Shown here: piece after piece, positions 63,832 to 64,000 of the stretch | How the letters are laid out: each line of letters opens with the position of its first letter | Position numbering within the stretch: the first letter of the stretch is position 1 | Source: Mesorhizobium sp. B1-1-8 | GTDB taxonomy: Bacteria; Pseudomonadota; Alphaproteobacteria; Rhizobiales; Rhizobiaceae | Assembly: GCF_006442795.2 (NCBI RefSeq) | Contig: NZ_CP083956.1 | Coordinates: 806,001 to 870,000 of the forward strand | DNA: 64,000 nt | Reading direction: 5' to 3' | Translations under genes and position numbers: made by a program | Notes under the pieces: model-generated | Databases searched by the model: none | The model's input: the letters and a program-made list of their open reading frames with translations, nothing else | What the model was told of the DNA's origin: nothing

Positions 63832-64000
63832 GAGGCGCTGATCTCCTCCCTTGAGGGGGAGATGGCCGGCAGGCCAGAAGGGGTCGGCGCGACTGGGCGC
63901 GACGCCATTCGTCACAAAAGAAGGCGTCGGAGCTCTACGCGAGGCGACCCCCTCTGTCGCCTTCGGCGACATCTCCCCCTCAAGGGGGGAGATTGGCAGC
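63832..64000. repeat. Paired palindromic intergenic repeat at the window end
   Basis: CTCCCTTGAGGGGGAGATGG at the left and CATCTCCCCCTCAAGGGGGG at the right, in inverted orientation across about 90 bp, with CCCCTTCTGGCC / CCCCCTCTGTCGCC edges. Same family as 1622-1790. No gene visible. Confidence 0.75.

Overview
The window looks like chromosome from a high-GC alphaproteobacterium of the Rhizobiales, most like Mesorhizobium. The grounds are the codon and base composition, the density of sugar and metal ABC importers with their own regulators, the imuA-imuB-dnaE2 cassette with a GAAC-N7-GAAC SOS box, and several families of short intergenic palindromes of the kind known as RIME in rhizobia. No database search was possible; family names come from reading the translations.

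Layout. 0-8 kb: a saccharopine-dehydrogenase-like gene cut by the window edge, a divergent Lrp/AsnC regulator, then a minus-strand sugar ABC operon (binding protein, two permeases, ATPase) ending in an oxidoreductase that fuses a Gfo/Idh/MocA enzyme to an aldo/keto reductase; an AraC-type regulator diverges from it. 9-13 kb: a two-component pair, an isoprenylcysteine-methyltransferase-like membrane protein and a YkvA protein. 13-19 kb: a minus-strand operon with an iron/thiamine-type importer (binding protein, fused permease, ATPase), a COG4280-type membrane protein and a tiny membrane protein, preceded by an RpiR regulator. 19-22 kb: aldehyde dehydrogenase, a luciferase-like monooxygenase and a small unknown. 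22.3-23.7 kb: an intact IS4-family element inside an older palindromic repeat. 24-26.5 kb: arginase and ornithine cyclodeaminase with a divergent Lrp regulator. 26.5-30.5 kb: tRNA-Gly, a YbaK editing protein, a thioredoxin-TPR protein, a LON-substrate-binding-domain protein and a Trm112-like protein. 30.5-36.4 kb: the SOS mutagenesis cassette. 36.5-41.6 kb: a zincin, a DUF1737 protein next to a citE-like gene remnant, a second two-component system and an FAD oxidoreductase.

41.6-43.0 kb is an AT-richer island with an orphan DndB-like (DGQHR) gene whose upstream region carries AGCT-centred octamers at an exact 22-bp period. 43-44.3 kb: ArsR plus two AHSA1-type proteins, one damaged at both ends. 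44.6-51.2 kb: GNAT proteins, leuD, a protein with an Ivy-like lysozyme-inhibitor motif, RidA, a VOC protein, leuB and a glycosyltransferase. 51.2-57.1 kb: DEAD-box helicase, asd with a structured leader, ACT protein, DoxX, SRPBCC and a glycine-zipper lipoprotein. 57.1-64 kb: rpsP, chorismate mutase, ffh, a glycosyltransferase/CPBP pair, an SH3/DUF1236 protein and a lytic transglycosylase.

Three threads deserve attention: the phased operator-like array before the orphan DndB gene; the structured asd leader; and the repeated finding that mobile palindromic repeats supply stop codons or even internal codons of genes (response regulator, YkvA, LON-domain protein, ACT protein, ImuA).
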